A stretch of DNA of 64,000 bases from Colimorpha sp045222295 (GTDB taxonomy: Bacteria; Bacteroidota; Bacteroidia; Bacteroidales; P3). The stretch lies in NCBI GenBank assembly GCA_045222295.1, contig JBGUXP010000015.1:1-64000 (forward strand), given 5' to 3'. Each line of letters starts with the position of its first letter. The stretch's first letter is position 1. Of this stretch, positions 7,597-16,495 are shown piece by piece. A program made the position numbers and the translations under genes. The notes under the pieces are model-generated. The model ran no database searches. It worked only from the letters and a program-made list of their open reading frames with translations, and was not told the origin of the DNA.

Positions 7597-9384
7597 ATGA
7601 ATATTACAATCTCTCTTTCTCAGGCAGTTGCCGATGTTTTGAAGAATCTCTACGGCATCGAAGCCGATGCTAAATCTATCGTTCTGCAGGATACCCGCAA
7701 GGAGTTTAAGGGCGACTATACCCTCGTGGTGTTCCCATACGTGAAACAAGCCCGCAAGAGCCCCGAGGCGGTGGCCAATGAGATTGGCGAAGCGGTGAAG
7801 AACGCGCTGCCCCAAGTGGCGGGATTCAACGTCATCAAGGGGTTCCTCAATTTTGAGATTGCCGACAATTACTGGACCTCTTTCGTGGCCGAGAACGCCA
7901 ACGAGGAGTGCTACGGTTTGAAGAAAGCCGATGAGAAGGAGTCTCCCGTGGTGGTTGAATACAGCAGCCCTAACACAAACAAGCCGTTGCATCTAGGACA
8001 TATCCGCAACAACCTCTTGGGTTGGTCGGTAAGCCAGTTGCTGGCGGCCAATGGCGCCAATGTGAAGAAGGTGAACCTGGTGAACGACCGCGGTATCCAC
8101 ATCTGCAAGAGTATGCTGGCATGGCTTCGCTACGGCAACGGCGAGACCCCCGAGACGAGCGGCATGAAGGGCGACCACCTGGTGGGTAAGTACTATGTGG
8201 AATTCGACAAGCACTATAAAGAAGAGATAAAGCAGCTGATGGAGAGTGGGGTAGAGGAGGAGCAAGCCAAGAAGGACGCCCCCTTGATGGTGGAGGCTCA
8301 GAGCATGCTCAAGCGCTGGGAAGAGGGTGACAAGGAGGTTCGCGCGCTGTGGGAGAAGATGAACGGCTGGGTGTATGCCGGCTTCGACGAAACTTACAAC
8401 CGTCTGGGCGTGGGCTTTGATAAGGTATATTATGAATCGAACACCTATCTGCTCGGCAAGGAGCTCGTCAACAAGGGCTTGGATATGGGCGTGCTGTTCC
8501 GCAAGGAAGACGGCTCGGTGTGGTGTGACCTCACGGGCGACGGCCTCGACCAGAAGCTGCTGCTCCGTAAGGATGGCACCAGCGTCTATATGACGCAGGA
8601 CCTCGGCACAGCCTTGCTGCGCCACAAGGACTTCGGAGCCGAACGGCTTATTTATGTGGTGGGCAACGAGCAGGACTACCACTTCAAGGTGCTGAAACTC
8701 ATCCTCGGCAAGTTGGGCTTCGACTGGGCCGACAAGGTGTACCACCTGAGTTACGGCATGGTGGAGTTGCCCAACGGCAAGATGAAAAGCCGCGAGGGTA
8801 CGGTGGTGGATGCCGACGACCTCATCGACGAGATGGAGAAGACCGCCGAGGAGATGAGCCGCGAGCACGGCAAGAACGACGAGCTGAGCCCCGAGGAGCA
8901 GAAACACCTCTATCACATCCTGGCTCTTGGTGCCTTGAAATATTTCATTCTCAAGGTGGATCCCACGAAGAACATGCTGTTCAATCCCGCCGAGAGCATC
9001 GACTTCAATGGCAATACAGGTCCTTTCATCCAGTACACCCATGCCCGTATCCGCAGCATCGTCCGCAAAGCAGGGGAGGGGATAAGTGGACAATTGGCAG
9101 TTGGCAGTGTGCAGATGAATGATAAAGAACGCGCTGTGGTGAAGGCTTTGCATTCCCTGCCGGAGACCGTCGCCGCCGCCGCTGCCGCCTACAGCCCCGC
9201 ACAGGTGGCCAACTACGCATACGATCTGGCAAAGGCCTTCAATAGTTTCTATCAGGATACGCCTATCCTGAAGGAGGAAAACGTCGAACTGAAACATTTC
9301 CGCGTACTGCTCTGCGCCATGGTGGCCAATGCATTGAAGAACACAATGAACATCCTTGGCATCGAGGTGCCGGAGAGAATGTAA
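7597..9384 (+). CDS. argS: arginyl-tRNA synthetase
   Basis: This class I enzyme charges tRNA-Arg with arginine using ATP in the cytoplasm. It has 595 residues from the ATG at 7597; the longer frame from 7507 would start before the promoter. The N-terminal additional domain (about 1-115) is followed by the catalytic fold with HLGH (132-135) after the EYSSPNTNKP stretch, and by KMKSREGT (about 395-402), the KMSKS-like loop. The anticodon-binding helices end the protein. About residues 497-508, between the catalytic and anticodon domains, a glycine/valine-rich tract (GQLAVGSVQ) is encoded by a 7-nt repeat array (9085-9119) that keeps the frame. The thioesterase gene begins 6 nt after the stop, so the two are probably co-transcribed. 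Confidence 0.97.
   Translation: MNITISLSQAVADVLKNLYGIEADAKSIVLQDTRKEFKGDYTLVVFPYVKQARKSPEAVANEIGEAVKNALPQVAGFNVIKGFLNFEIADNYWTSFVAENANEECYGLKKADEKESPVVVEYSSPNTNKPLHLGHIRNNLLGWSVSQLLAANGANVKKVNLVNDRGIHICKSMLAWLRYGNGETPETSGMKGDHLVGKYYVEFDKHYKEEIKQLMESGVEEEQAKKDAPLMVEAQSMLKRWEEGDKEVRALWEKMNGWVYAGFDETYNRLGVGFDKVYYESNTYLLGKELVNKGLDMGVLFRKEDGSVWCDLTGDGLDQKLLLRKDGTSVYMTQDLGTALLRHKDFGAERLIYVVGNEQDYHFKVLKLILGKLGFDWADKVYHLSYGMVELPNGKMKSREGTVVDADDLIDEMEKTAEEMSREHGKNDELSPEEQKHLYHILALGALKYFILKVDPTKNMLFNPAESIDFNGNTGPFIQYTHARIRSIVRKAGEGISGQLAVGSVQMNDKERAVVKALHSLPETVAAAAAAYSPAQVANYAYDLAKAFNSFYQDTPILKEENVELKHFRVLLCAMVANALKNTMNILGIEVPERM
9085..9119 (+). repeat. 7-nt repeat array inside argS
   Basis: Five units in exact 7-nt register: AGTGGAC, AATTGGC, AGTTGGC, AGTGTGC and AGATGAA. 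The array is translated as part of a linker between domains. Confidence 0.7.
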
Positions 9385-9390
9385 AAGATA

Positions 9391-10131
9391 ATGGTTAACG
9401 ATTTGTCATTATTTAAGCAGGAGCTGGAAATACCGTCGTATCTATGCGACCGCAAAGATCGCCTGCATCCTTGGGCTGCCGTACGTCTCTGTCAGGAAGT
9501 GTCAGAATTTCATAGCAAAGCCACAGGTATCGGCTATGAGGAACTGCTACAACAGAACCGTATCTGGATTATCTCGCGCGCGTACTACGTTATATATAAG
9601 CGTCCGGAAGCCTTCGAAAAGGTTATGTTAAGTACATGGTCGAGGGGTAATGACGGTTTGTTTGCATTTCGCGATTATCGCATGCAGAATACAGCAGGCG
9701 AGACGTTACTGGCCGGCACGACTTATTGGCCTATGATTGAGTTCAACACAAGGAAACCCATCAGGCTGAAAGAGTTGATGGTTAATTATAACTACCGCCA
9801 GGAAGAAGCCACAAATCATAGTGTGTTGGAACGTCTGCGTCTGCCAGATATGTCGGAACCTGACGGATGTTTTGACCAGCTGGCGTTGCATTCGCTGATT
9901 GACCATGCACAACATGTCAATAATTCTGAATATGTAAAATTGGTTTTTGACAGCATGGCACAAACTGATTTCGATTTCGACAAGCCGTTTGACATTGAAG
10001 TGAATTATCAACACGAGACACAGCCAAACGATATGCTCTCAGTTTTGCGTAAACAGGATAACGATGCTACTTTTATTGAAATACGCAATTCTCGTGGACT
10101 TAGCGTGGCTGCCAAAATTATGCAGTTTTAG
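9391..10131 (+). CDS. acyl-ACP thioesterase
   Basis: The 246-residue protein fits the FatA/FatB-like acyl-[acyl-carrier-protein] thioesterase family, which releases free fatty acids from ACP. It should form two hotdog folds. The second carries the typical stretch SLIDHAQHVNNSEYVKLVFD (about 168-187), with Asp, His and Asn in the usual DxNxHVNN-like order. The N-terminal part (IPSYLCDRKDRLHPWAAVRLCQEV) with a helix and WIISRAYY also fits. It has no signal peptide and acts in the cytoplasm. It starts 6 nt after argS. The chain-length preference cannot be read from the sequence. Confidence 0.85.
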   Translation: MVNDLSLFKQELEIPSYLCDRKDRLHPWAAVRLCQEVSEFHSKATGIGYEELLQQNRIWIISRAYYVIYKRPEAFEKVMLSTWSRGNDGLFAFRDYRMQNTAGETLLAGTTYWPMIEFNTRKPIRLKELMVNYNYRQEEATNHSVLERLRLPDMSEPDGCFDQLALHSLIDHAQHVNNSEYVKLVFDSMAQTDFDFDKPFDIEVNYQHETQPNDMLSVLRKQDNDATFIEIRNSRGLSVAAKIMQF

Positions 10132-10154
10132 ATATACTTTTTTAGATATACTTT
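10128..10154. repeat. 14-nt (2x7) direct repeat at the end of the thioesterase gene
   Basis: TTAGATATACTTT occurs at 10128-10140 and again at 10142-10154, a 14-nt period. On the minus strand the units read AGTATAT/CTAAAAA, so this fits the 7-nt repeat family. The thioesterase stop codon lies in the first copy. The rest of the convergent spacer up to 10224 shows nothing else. Confidence 0.55.
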
Positions 10155-10224
10155 AATTTCTAATATCCGGGTTATGTTAAGTTGTATATTGGACAATAAA
10201 CATACCCCTTCTATTTTCTCAGCA

Positions 10225-12102
10225 TTATTTTGCAGCTTCTATTAGGGCTTGTTGATCGATGGCACAGTCGCGCTTGAGTTGAGCAACGCTTCCATGTGCA
10301 ACGAAATGATCTGCAATGGCGAGCACCCGAATATTCTTACTCTGCTCAGGATGTCGTTCAGAAAAATAGCTCTCTATTGATTCACCAAAGCCTCCTGCTT
10401 TGACACCGTCTTCAATTGTTATAATGCGTCGGAACTGCTTTTCTGCAACATTGTCAAGCAGCTGTGTGTCTAGCGGCTTAAGGAAACGCATGTCGTATAC
10501 GGCTGCCGAGATACCTTGTTTTTCAAGCTCCTTGGCAGCATCCATGGCATCGTTACCGGGGAATCCCAGGCTTACAAAGGCCACGTCACGTCCTTCTCGT
10601 AGGCAACGCCCCTCTCCTATCTTCAACTCTTTCATTGGCGACTGCCAGTCGCTGTAAACGCTTGTGCCACGGGGATAACGGATGACAATGGGACCATGGT
10701 CGGGCAGCTGGGCGGTATACATCATGTCGCGCAGCTCGTGGTCGTCCATCGGCGCACAAACAGTTAGTTCAGGAATGGGACGCAGGAATGCCAAGTCAAA
10801 GACTCCATGGTGTGTAGGGCCATCGTCGCCTACCAATCCAGCGCGGTCGAGACATATCACCACGGGCAGTTTCTGCAGTGCCACGTCGTGGATAATCTGG
10901 TCGTAGGCGCGTTGTGCAAAGGTGGAATAGATATTGCAGAACGGCACAATCCCTTGTGCTGCCAGTCCGGCGGCGAAGGTTACGGCATGCTGTTCGGAGA
11001 TGCCGACGTCGAAGACACGGTCGGGCATCTGTTTCATCATCATATTGAGAGAACATCCGGTGGCCATGGCGGGCGTGATACCCACAATGGCGGGATTCTG
11101 CTCGGCAAGTTCTATGATGGTGTGACCGAATACCTCTTGGAATTTCAGAGGCTTTCCTTGATTATCGCTGACAATCTGCTGCCCTGTCCGTGCATCGTAT
11201 TTGCCAGGGGCATGGTAGACGATAGGATTCTGCTCGGCTTGTTTGAGACCCTTGCCCTTGCGGGTGACCACGTGCAGAAGCACGGGACCGTTGATATTCT
11301 TGAGTCGCTCAAGGATTTCTGCGAGATGGATAATATCGTGGCCGTCGACGGGTCCGAAATAACGGATTCCCAAGGCCTCAAAGATATTGGTGTCGCCGAG
11401 GGCGATGGTTTTAGCCACCTTTGTCAAGCGCTGGAAGACGTTCTTGGAGCGTTGCCCCAACCCTTTGCCGGCATCAAGTTTCTGCCACACCTGCTCCTTG
11501 AGCTTGTTGTAACGTGGGGACGAGGTGATGCGCATCAGATTGTTGTTGAGGCCACCCACAGCTTTGTCGATAGAGATGCCGTTATCGTTGAGAATCACAA
11601 TAATATTGGATTTCGATTGACCGAGGTTGTTGAGTGCCTCGAAGGCTTCGCCGCCCGTCAATGAACCGTCGCCAATAACGGCGATATGCTTGCGGGTGAA
11701 GTTTCCCTGCATCTTGGAAGCCACGGCCATACCCAGCGCTGCCGAGATGGAGGTGGAGCTATGGCCGGTGCCGAAAGCATCGTAAGGACTTTCACTCATC
11801 TTGGGAAATCCGCTGATGCCATCGTAGGTACGGATGGATTGGAAGGCCTCTCGCCTGCCGGTGAGGATTTTATGGGCGTATGACTGGTGTCCGACATCCC
11901 AAATGAGCTTGTCGTCAGGAGTGTTGAATACATAGTGTAGGGCTACTGTGAGTTCGACAGTGCCGAGACTTGACGCCAAGTGGCCCGGATGTGTAGAAAG
12001 TGTGTCAACAATATAGGTCCGAAGTTCGTCTGCAATGCTTTGCAGCTCTCCAGGATTGAGTTTCTTAAGGTCAGACGGGCTATTTATATCGTGCAAAGTC
12101 AT
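10225..12102 (-). CDS. dxs: 1-deoxy-D-xylulose-5-phosphate synthase
   Basis: This thiamine-diphosphate enzyme joins pyruvate and glyceraldehyde-3-phosphate in the first step of the non-mevalonate (MEP) isoprenoid pathway; its product also feeds thiamine and pyridoxal synthesis. The 625-residue length is usual. Visible are GHQSYAHKILTGR (about residue 70), the ThDP/Mg motif GDGSLTGGEAFEALNN with NDNGISID downstream, DGHD, the pyrimidine domain with EQHAVTFAAGLA (glutamate), and the C-terminal transketolase domain. It follows the periplasmic-protein gene at 12112 with a 9-nt gap on the same strand, so it is probably the second gene of a two-gene operon. The thioesterase gene converges on it from the other side. 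Confidence 0.97.
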   Translation of the reverse strand: MTLHDINSPSDLKKLNPGELQSIADELRTYIVDTLSTHPGHLASSLGTVELTVALHYVFNTPDDKLIWDVGHQSYAHKILTGRREAFQSIRTYDGISGFPKMSESPYDAFGTGHSSTSISAALGMAVASKMQGNFTRKHIAVIGDGSLTGGEAFEALNNLGQSKSNIIVILNDNGISIDKAVGGLNNNLMRITSSPRYNKLKEQVWQKLDAGKGLGQRSKNVFQRLTKVAKTIALGDTNIFEALGIRYFGPVDGHDIIHLAEILERLKNINGPVLLHVVTRKGKGLKQAEQNPIVYHAPGKYDARTGQQIVSDNQGKPLKFQEVFGHTIIELAEQNPAIVGITPAMATGCSLNMMMKQMPDRVFDVGISEQHAVTFAAGLAAQGIVPFCNIYSTFAQRAYDQIIHDVALQKLPVVICLDRAGLVGDDGPTHHGVFDLAFLRPIPELTVCAPMDDHELRDMMYTAQLPDHGPIVIRYPRGTSVYSDWQSPMKELKIGEGRCLREGRDVAFVSLGFPGNDAMDAAKELEKQGISAAVYDMRFLKPLDTQLLDNVAEKQFRRIITIEDGVKAGGFGESIESYFSERHPEQSKNIRVLAIADHFVAHGSVAQLKRDCAIDQQALIEAAK

Positions 12103-12111
12103 ACTTGAGTC

Positions 12112-13092
12112 TTATTTGTTTTTGAAATTGTAGCTGGGAGATTGTTTCCTTAGAGGTTCGAAAGGTTTGTTCAGTTTCTTGTCGGTGAGTCGTCCCTGGG
12201 CTCCGTTGTGCAACTCCCATTTTCCGTCGACAAAAGCGTAGGCGATCTCGGTTCCCGACGGCATATAATATTGGTATAGACCCTCCATGCCGGGAATCTG
12301 AGGCTCCACTTCGTCGAAGATTATCATTTTCTCCTTGCGTTCCTTCACCTTGTCGACAGTGCGGTATCGGTTAGTACCTTTGATTTTCTCGCGCTTGTGT
12401 TCCACCTCCTGAATATACTGAGTCTCATAGGAGAGGTTGACCATGGCATCGTTGGCATATTCGAGGACTATGCGGCGTTGGTTACGCAAACGGCGGAAAA
12501 GTGGTGCTCCAAATTGGGGCACGCCATTGCGAATAAGGACAGGTTCGATGATTTTACGCTCGGTGATATTGTCCACACCGTTCCATCCTAAGAGGGTATA
12601 GTAGGTCTTCTCCCCTGCCGTGGTCTGGATAAGTTCCTGATAGACGGCACCAAGCCAGTTGTCGGCGGTGAGAAGGGACTCCTCGCGGTTCATGATGTCC
12701 TCCGACTTGTCGTTGAGTAGCAGGTATTCGTATTCCTCCTCTTTGTCATTGTAGAACTGGACGGCACCGAAGCATTCGAATTCGCCGTTGTCGCGGATGA
12801 CGGCCCAAGTGAAGATGCGGAAAAGTTTGTCGGGCGAAGTGAGCACAGAGACATATTCCGGCAAAGACCACTGCCATCGTTCAGACTCATCTTCCTCCAA
12901 AGCCTTGGAAAGCAACTGCACCGCCTCTTCAGAAGCTAGATAGCGTTCATTGTCAGTGGGTGCGTTGCTTACCCGCTCTATCAAAGAGGAGAGTCGTTCC
13001 TGATAGCTTTGCATCAGCGCTTTGTCTTGTGCCGAAGTCGTCAATCCGAAGGCTATTAGGATAACCAACAGTATGCCACTATTTATTTTCAT
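12112..13092 (-). CDS. secreted protein of unknown function
   Basis: The 326-residue product starts with a clear signal peptide (MKINSGILLVILIAFGLTTSAQ) and is then soluble, so it is likely periplasmic. I recognise it only as the type of conserved Bacteroidales protein found beside biosynthetic genes; no enzyme motif is seen. The middle part (LPEYVSVLTSPDKLFRIFTW, then YYTLLGWNGVDNITERKIIE) is rich in aromatic residues, suggesting a beta-rich fold. The C-terminal region has a basic stretch (KREKIKGTNRYRTVDKVKER). It is the first gene of the unit with dxs and diverges from the cpn10-like gene. Confidence 0.7.
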   Translation of the reverse strand: MKINSGILLVILIAFGLTTSAQDKALMQSYQERLSSLIERVSNAPTDNERYLASEEAVQLLSKALEEDESERWQWSLPEYVSVLTSPDKLFRIFTWAVIRDNGEFECFGAVQFYNDKEEEYEYLLLNDKSEDIMNREESLLTADNWLGAVYQELIQTTAGEKTYYTLLGWNGVDNITERKIIEPVLIRNGVPQFGAPLFRRLRNQRRIVLEYANDAMVNLSYETQYIQEVEHKREKIKGTNRYRTVDKVKERKEKMIIFDEVEPQIPGMEGLYQYYMPSGTEIAYAFVDGKWELHNGAQGRLTDKKLNKPFEPLRKQSPSYNFKNK

Positions 13093-13163
13093 AATTATTT
13101 AGGAAACGCAATATCAGTTTTTTTATTTTATGAATGAATATAAAAAAAATGTGCATCTGATAT

Positions 13164-13194
13164 TTTGCTATATGGAATATAATTTGTATTTTTG
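13164..13194 (+). promoter_or_regulatory. promoter of the cpn10-like gene
   Basis: TTTG (13164-13167) and TATTTTTG (13187-13194) are 19 nt apart. The start codon at 13213 is only 19 nt from the -7 box, so the mRNA leader is very short. Confidence 0.65.
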
Positions 13195-13212
13195 CAGTTT
13201 GTATTATTATAT

Positions 13213-13578
13213 ATGAATATGTCGAATAACAACATAGACAATCTGATAGTCATAGGCGACAGGGTGCTTATCGAGCCCTCTTTGGCCACCAAGAAGACCA
13301 AAGGTGGCCTATTGCTGCCCGCTGGCTACCAGGAGAAAGAGGATGTGCAGACGGGATATATCCTTAAATGCGGCCCCGGCTATCCCCTGCCCTCTTCGGG
13401 TGAGGGTGAGGACTGGAATCCTGCTGACAAGGAGCCTCGCTATCTGCCGTTACAGGTGAAGCCCGGCGACATGGCCATCTACATGGCAAAGAACGCTGTG
13501 GAAATCAAATACGACAGCAAAAAATATTTCATCGTCCCTCAGAATGCCATCCTTATGGTGGAACGAGATGAATTTTAA
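13213..13578 (+). CDS. cpn10/GroES-family protein
   Basis: The 121-residue protein has the GroES fold pattern: VIGDRVLIEP near the start, KTKGGLLLPAG (where GroES has SAGGIVLP), a central loop, VKPGDMAIYMAKNAVEIKYD and an end in AILMVERDEF. True GroES caps GroEL during protein folding. This one is longer than usual (about 95) because of a charged central insert (SSGEGEDWNPADKEPRYLP), and there is no groEL next to it, so it is probably a second, diverged co-chaperonin-like protein. The start is placed at 13213 because the promoter lies just before it; 13219 is equally possible. alaS follows. Confidence 0.8.
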   Translation: MNMSNNNIDNLIVIGDRVLIEPSLATKKTKGGLLLPAGYQEKEDVQTGYILKCGPGYPLPSSGEGEDWNPADKEPRYLPLQVKPGDMAIYMAKNAVEIKYDSKKYFIVPQNAILMVERDEF

Positions 13579-13583
13579 AAAAT

Positions 13584-13611
13584 AGATAAGAGTTTAAAGA
13601 TAAGAGTTATT
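13584..13611 (+). repeat. 7-nt repeat array before alaS
   Basis: AGATAAG, AGTTTAA, AGATAAG and AGTTATT run in 7-nt register up to the base before the alaS ATG. Almost the whole spacer between the two genes is made of repeat units. The AG-rich part could also serve for ribosome binding. Confidence 0.6.
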
Positions 13612-16212
13612 ATGACTTCGAACGAAATACGCAAAGCCTTTTTAGACTATTTTGAGAGCAAAGACCACCATGTGGTTCCCTCGGCGCCCATGGTCATCAA
13701 GAACGACCCGACGCTGATGTTCACCAACGCCGGCATGAACCAGTTCAAGGACATCTTCCTTGGCAACCAGCAGCGCCAGTGGCCCCGAGCCACCGACAGC
13801 CAGAAGTGCCTCCGTGTCAGTGGCAAGCATAACGACCTCGAGGAGGTGGGACACGACACCTACCACCACACCATGTTCGAGATGCTTGGAAACTGGAGCT
13901 TCGGCGACTACTTCAAGAAAGAGGCCATCGCCTACGGCTGGGAGTTCCTCACCGAGGTGATGAAGATAAACAAGGACTGGCTCTACGTCACCGTCTTCGG
14001 CGGCGACGAGAAGGAGGGCCTCGAGATGGACATGGAAGCCTACAACTTCTGGAAAGAGCACATCAGCGAGGACCGCATCCTACGCGGCTCGAAGAAGGAC
14101 AACTTCTGGGAGATGGGCGACCAGGGGCCCTGCGGTCCCTGCTCGGAGATTCACGTCGACATCCGTCCCGACGAGGAGAAGGCCAAAGTTCCCGGCAAAG
14201 ACCTGGTAAACAAGGACAATCCCCAGGTCATCGAGATTTGGAACCTCGTGTTCATGCAGTTCAACCGCAAAGCTGACGGCACCCTTGAGCCACTGAAGGC
14301 CAAGCATATCGACACCGGTATGGGCTTCGAGCGCCTCTGCATGGTGATGCAGGGCAAACGCTCGAACTACGACACCGACGTCTTCCAACCCCTGATTCAG
14401 GAGATTGCCGCCAAGTGTGGCAAGAAATACGGCGACAACGAGGATGCCGACATCGCCATGCGCGTCTGCGCCGACCACCTGCGTGCTGTGAGCTTCAGCA
14501 TCGCCGACGGCCAGCTGCCCTCCAACGTCAAGGCCGGCTATGTCATCCGCCGCATCCTGCGCCGCGCCGTGCGCTACGGCTACACCTTCCTCGGCTTCAA
14601 CGAGCCCTTTATCAACACGTTGGTTCCCACGCTGGTCGCCCAGATGGGCCATCAGTTCCCCGAGCTCAAGAAACAGCAGGAACTCATCCAGCGCATCATT
14701 CTCGAGGAGGAACAGGCATTCCTGCGCACCCTCGCCGGTGGCATCAAACGCTTCGAAGACTATGTGGCCAAAAATGCCGACAAGAAGGTTGTCGACGGCG
14801 CTTTTGCCTTCGAACTCTTCGACACCTACGGCTTCCCCGTGGACCTCACGCAGCTGATGGCCAGCGAGAAAGGCTGGACGGTCGACATGGAAGGTTTTTC
14901 CAAAGGGCTTGCCGAGCAGAAAGAGCGCAGCCGCGGAGCCGCCAAGGTGGAAAGCGACGACTGGGTGGAGCTGCTGCCCGGCATCGAGGAGGTGTTTGTG
15001 GGTTACGACACCCTTGAGGCCGACGTGCACATCGCCCGCTACCGCCACGTGAAAGCCAAAGACAAGGAGTTCTACCAGTTGGTCTTCGACCGCACTCCCT
15101 TCTACGGCGAGAGCGGTGGCCAGACTGGAGACACGGGAGAGATAAAAGTGGAAAGTGGAAAGTGGAAAGTGGTGAATACCAAGAAGGAGAACGGACTGAT
15201 TGTACATATTGTCGACACCTTGCCCGAGAACTTGACGGCCACCTTCCACGCCAGCGTGGATGCCGAGCGTCGCCAGGCCATCGGCAACAACCACACTGCC
15301 ACCCACCTCATGCACTATGCCCTGCGCCAGGTGCTGGGCGACCATGTGGAGCAGAAAGGCTCGAGCGTCGACGACCAGCGTCTGCGTTTCGACTTCAGCC
15401 ATTTCGCCAAACTCAGCCACGAGGAAATCCGCGAGGTGGAGCGCCGTGTCAACAGCATGATACGCCAGTGCCTGCCCCTCGAGGAGCACCGCGCCATGCC
15501 CATCGCCGAAGCCCAGAAGCTCGGCGCCATGGCCCTCTTCGGCGAGAAATACGGCGACAAGGTGCGTGTGGTGAAATACGGTCCCAGCGTCGAGTTCTGC
15601 GGCGGTACCCATGTGGCCAACACCGGCATGATTGGCTCCTTCCGCATTGTGAGTGAGGGTGCTGTGGCTGCCGGCATGCGCCGCATCGAAGCCGTCACCG
15701 CCGTCGCTGCCGAGCGTTTCGCCGACGAGCAGCAGGACAAGCTCGCAGCCCTCGCCGAGATGTTCAAGGGCACCAAGGACCTCGCCAGCTCCATCGCCCG
15801 CTTGCAGGAAGAAAACGCCCAGGCAAAAGCCGCCATCGAGCAGATGCAGAAAGAAAAAGCCGCTGGCATCGCCGCTGGCATCGCCGAGCAGCTGAAATCC
15901 TCCTCCATTCTCATTGCCCATGTGGACTATGACGTGAACAGCGTGAAAGACGCCGTCGTGGCCCTGGGCAACGAGCACCCCGACATGGCCGTGGTGCTGG
16001 GAAGCGTCACGGGCGGCAAACCCTCGCTGCTCATTGCCTTGGGCAAGAATCGTGTCGCCGCCGGACTCAATGCCGGACAGATGGTGCGCACACTCGGCAA
16101 GGAAATCCAGGGTGGCGGCGGCGGACAGCCCCACTTTGCCACCGCCGGCGGCAAGAACCCCGACGGCATCGACAAAGCCCTCGGCCTCGCCAAGGAATTG
16201 ATCGGACAATAA
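13612..16212 (+). CDS. alaS: alanyl-tRNA synthetase
   Basis: This class II enzyme charges tRNA-Ala and edits misacylated Ser/Gly. The 866 residues cover the catalytic domain from the start (FTNAGMNQFKDIFLG, then the class II signature GNWSFGDYFKKEAI), the tRNA-recognition helices, the editing domain with its metal-binding HTATHLMH and CGGTHVANTG, and a C-terminal DHHA1 domain ending GGGGGQPHFATAGG. Just before the editing domain (about residues 512-521) a heptamer array (15147-15174) encodes KVESGKWKVV; it lies in a linker and keeps the frame. The cpn10-like gene is 33 bp upstream and a small gene follows 27 bp downstream. Confidence 0.97.
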   Translation: MTSNEIRKAFLDYFESKDHHVVPSAPMVIKNDPTLMFTNAGMNQFKDIFLGNQQRQWPRATDSQKCLRVSGKHNDLEEVGHDTYHHTMFEMLGNWSFGDYFKKEAIAYGWEFLTEVMKINKDWLYVTVFGGDEKEGLEMDMEAYNFWKEHISEDRILRGSKKDNFWEMGDQGPCGPCSEIHVDIRPDEEKAKVPGKDLVNKDNPQVIEIWNLVFMQFNRKADGTLEPLKAKHIDTGMGFERLCMVMQGKRSNYDTDVFQPLIQEIAAKCGKKYGDNEDADIAMRVCADHLRAVSFSIADGQLPSNVKAGYVIRRILRRAVRYGYTFLGFNEPFINTLVPTLVAQMGHQFPELKKQQELIQRIILEEEQAFLRTLAGGIKRFEDYVAKNADKKVVDGAFAFELFDTYGFPVDLTQLMASEKGWTVDMEGFSKGLAEQKERSRGAAKVESDDWVELLPGIEEVFVGYDTLEADVHIARYRHVKAKDKEFYQLVFDRTPFYGESGGQTGDTGEIKVESGKWKVVNTKKENGLIVHIVDTLPENLTATFHASVDAERRQAIGNNHTATHLMHYALRQVLGDHVEQKGSSVDDQRLRFDFSHFAKLSHEEIREVERRVNSMIRQCLPLEEHRAMPIAEAQKLGAMALFGEKYGDKVRVVKYGPSVEFCGGTHVANTGMIGSFRIVSEGAVAAGMRRIEAVTAVAAERFADEQQDKLAALAEMFKGTKDLASSIARLQEENAQAKAAIEQMQKEKAAGIAAGIAEQLKSSSILIAHVDYDVNSVKDAVVALGNEHPDMAVVLGSVTGGKPSLLIALGKNRVAAGLNAGQMVRTLGKEIQGGGGGQPHFATAGGKNPDGIDKALGLAKELIGQ
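15147..15174 (+). repeat. 7-nt repeat array inside alaS
   Basis: Three perfect AGTGGAA units (15147, 15154 and 15161) are followed by AGTGGTG (15168). Because 7 is not a multiple of 3, the copies are read in three different frames. Confidence 0.85.
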
Positions 16213-16239
16213 GTATTAACCCCTTAAACATTATATACC

Positions 16240-16485
16240 ATGGATTTACAGACCATCACCACCCTGATGCTTTCGCAGGACTACAAAGAAAGAATGAAAG
16301 GCGAATACTACCACCTCTTGAACCGCAAGGAGAACCTCGAGGCCGTCCTGAAGCTGTGGGACAGCGGCAAGCTGACCTTCACGCCCGACTGCCCCCGCAG
16401 CATCTACGACCTGCAGATGCGCGCCATGAACGACTACAAGGCTGTCCTCGAAGCCCGCGCCAAGATAGAAGGCGTAGCCCTCTAA
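16240..16485 (+). CDS. small phage-type protein of unknown function
   Basis: The 81-residue protein has no signal peptide and is predicted mostly helical. The order QDYKERMKGEYYHLLNRKEN, then LTFTPDCP, then LQMRAMNDYKAVLEARAKIE resembles small proteins I know from phage genomes (crAss001_48-like), in which an E-Y-x-x-L-x-x-R helix is followed by F-T-P-x-C-P and a second helix. Here it sits alone between alaS and a secreted protein, with no other phage gene near. It may be a domesticated phage gene. The reading frame and codon use match the neighbouring genes, so I take it as real. Function is unknown. Confidence 0.65.
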   Translation: MDLQTITTLMLSQDYKERMKGEYYHLLNRKENLEAVLKLWDSGKLTFTPDCPRSIYDLQMRAMNDYKAVLEARAKIEGVAL

Positions 16486-16495
16486 CTGTCAAAAG

